Source: T1Sed10-7 sp047921175
GTDB taxonomy: Bacteria; Actinomycetota; Nitriliruptoria; Nitriliruptorales; Nitriliruptoraceae
Assembly (NCBI GenBank): GCA_047921175.1
Contig: JBLRWQ010000100.1
Coordinates: forward strand, 1 to 7,950
Direction: 5' to 3'
DNA length: 7,950 bases
In this document: positions 7,262 to 7,950 of the stretch, in pieces
Numbering within the stretch: the stretch's first letter is position 1
Layout of the letters: every line of letters starts with the position of its first letter
Notes under the pieces: generated by a model
Databases searched by the model: none
What the model was told of the DNA's origin: nothing
Seen by the model: only the letters and a program-made list of their open reading frames with translations
Translations under genes and position numbers: made by a program

Positions 7262-7878
7262 TCATCCCCCTCGACGTCATCATCTTCGTGATCCTGATCG
7301 TCACCGCGATCCTGGCGCTGAGCACCAAGGACCTGCTCGCCGCGGTGGCCCTGCTGGCCGGCTACAGCCTGTTCACCGCGATCCTGTTCGCCGGGGTGAC
7401 CGCGGTGGATGTGGCGCTCGTGGAGGCGGCGCTGGGCGCGGGGCTGACCGGCATCCTGTTCGTCGCCGCGATCATGACCACCACCCGGCGCTCCAACCCG
7501 CGGCTCGAGGTCCGCCGCCGCTACGTCGTGACCCCGCTGATCGTGGCGGTGCTCGCGCTGCTGCTGTACGCCTCCACCGGGCTGCCGGACCGTGGCGACC
7601 CGGATGCCCCGGCCCAGCGCGGGATCTCGGTCGCGTACCTGACCCGGTCGCTCGACGACACGAACACCCCGAACGTCGTCACCTCGCTGCTGGCCGACTA
7701 CCGGTCGATGGACACCCTCGGCGAGACGCTCGTGATCCTCACCGCGTCGCTGTCCGCCGCGCTCGTGCTGGTGCGCCGCGGCCGCGACGAGGAGGAGGAC
7801 GAGCTGCCGGAGGGCGCCGGCGACCTGACCGCCTCCACGCCGGACGGCGACGAGCCGGGACCGGAGGTGGGCCCGTGA
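7258..7878 (+). CDS. Free-standing MrpA C-terminal-region protein: DUF4040/MbhD domain plus MbhE-like domain
   Basis: A 206-aa membrane protein corresponding to the C-terminal end of classical MrpA, here as its own gene. Residues about 1-75 have three membrane segments and the DUF4040/MbhD signature VDVALVEAALGAGLTGILF (50-68), with a membrane-embedded Glu56. After a helix at about 90-106 and a polar loop comes NVVTSLLADYRSMDTLGETL (139-158), the counterpart of the VNVILVDFRxxDTLGE stretch in MrpA and of the MbhE subunit. A last helix (about 158-173) precedes a very acidic tail from residue 176 on. Thus two Mbh subunits (D and E) are fused in one polypeptide, but separate from any ND5-like domain. 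The start is GTG, with GGGAGG 8 nt upstream and a 4-nt overlap with mrpG. It probably forms the bridge between the small subunits and the channel subunits. Databases may call it MnhB-related or DUF4040 protein. Confidence 0.88.
   Translation: MIIPLDVIIFVILIVTAILALSTKDLLAAVALLAGYSLFTAILFAGVTAVDVALVEAALGAGLTGILFVAAIMTTTRRSNPRLEVRRRYVVTPLIVAVLALLLYASTGLPDRGDPDAPAQRGISVAYLTRSLDDTNTPNVVTSLLADYRSMDTLGETLVILTASLSAALVLVRRGRDEEEDELPEGAGDLTASTPDGDEPGPEVGP
7863..7867 (+). promoter_or_regulatory. Ribosome binding site of the mnhB-like gene
   Basis: GGAGG sits 7 nt before the GTG at 7875. It supports a start that overlaps the previous stop (GTGA) as at the other junctions of the operon. Confidence 0.55.
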
Positions 7879-7950
7879 TCGGGACCTACCCCTCGGTCGT
7901 GGTGCGGGTCATCGGCACCCTGCTCGGCCCCTTCATCATCATGTTCGGCC
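7875..7950 (+). CDS. mrpB: Na+/H+ antiporter subunit B (MrpB/MnhB family), N-terminal fragment cut by window edge
   Basis: Only the first 25 codons are inside the window: MIGTYPSVVVRVIGTLLGPF followed by IIMFG. This matches the start of MnhB-domain proteins, which open with a short S-x-[IV]-x-R stretch and a first membrane helix ending near LFGLYVLxHG, then continue with a GGGFQGG-type motif that would lie outside. The GTG start overlaps the upstream stop by 4 nt and has GGAGG 7 nt upstream. The position after the MbhD/E-like gene fits the Mbh-type order, in which MrpB and then MrpC and MrpD homologues follow. The assignment rests on a short fragment plus context. Confidence 0.75.
   Translation, partial: MIGTYPSVVVRVIGTLLGPFIIMFG

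Overview
This is a very GC-rich window with almost no A or T in third codon positions, GTG starts, and stacked genes with stop/start overlaps. Together with the protein families this points to a high-GC actinobacterium. A Nocardioides-like host is plausible, but the sequence alone does not prove it. All supported genes are on the + strand.

Layout: (1) 3-833 is the C-terminal 276 codons of an AMP-forming acetyl-CoA synthetase (acs), cut by the window edge. (2) A 56-bp gap holds a strong inverted repeat. It is followed by a 395-aa MFS transporter of the YbjJ type (890-2077). (3) 2078-2421 is a 344-bp non-coding stretch. It carries three tandem hairpin units with a 62-bp period and an invariant CCTATCC loop, then a weak promoter-like sequence. 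(4) 2422-7950 is one tightly packed operon that runs off the right edge. It encodes an Mrp/Mnh-type multisubunit monovalent cation/H+ antiporter or a related membrane module: a MrpD-like proton channel subunit, a 91-aa two-helix membrane protein, a second MrpD-like subunit, MrpE, MrpF, MrpG, a free-standing equivalent of the MrpA C-terminal region (DUF4040/MbhD plus MbhE-like), and the start of MrpB/MnhB. All seven junctions are the same 4-nt ATGA or GTGA overlap.

The gene order E-F-G-(MrpA C-terminal part)-B matches the order of the antiporter modules of membrane-bound hydrogenase (Mbh) and Mbs complexes, not the classical A-B-C-D-E-F-G order of Bacillus or Staphylococcus. No full-length MrpA is present in the window. 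Its two halves appear to be represented by separate genes far apart in the operon. MrpC, and possibly another MrpD, would be expected just downstream. The two large subunits carry the ion-translocating polar residues. E, F, G, the MbhD/E-like protein and B would form the rest of the membrane module.

The most unusual item is the hairpin array at 2089-2244. Its third copy differs from the first two by compensatory base changes, which indicates selection for the folded structure. Other points of interest are the loss of the TM7 lysine in the second MrpD-like subunit, a His/Asp-rich loop in the first one, and the uncharacterised 91-aa protein between them.
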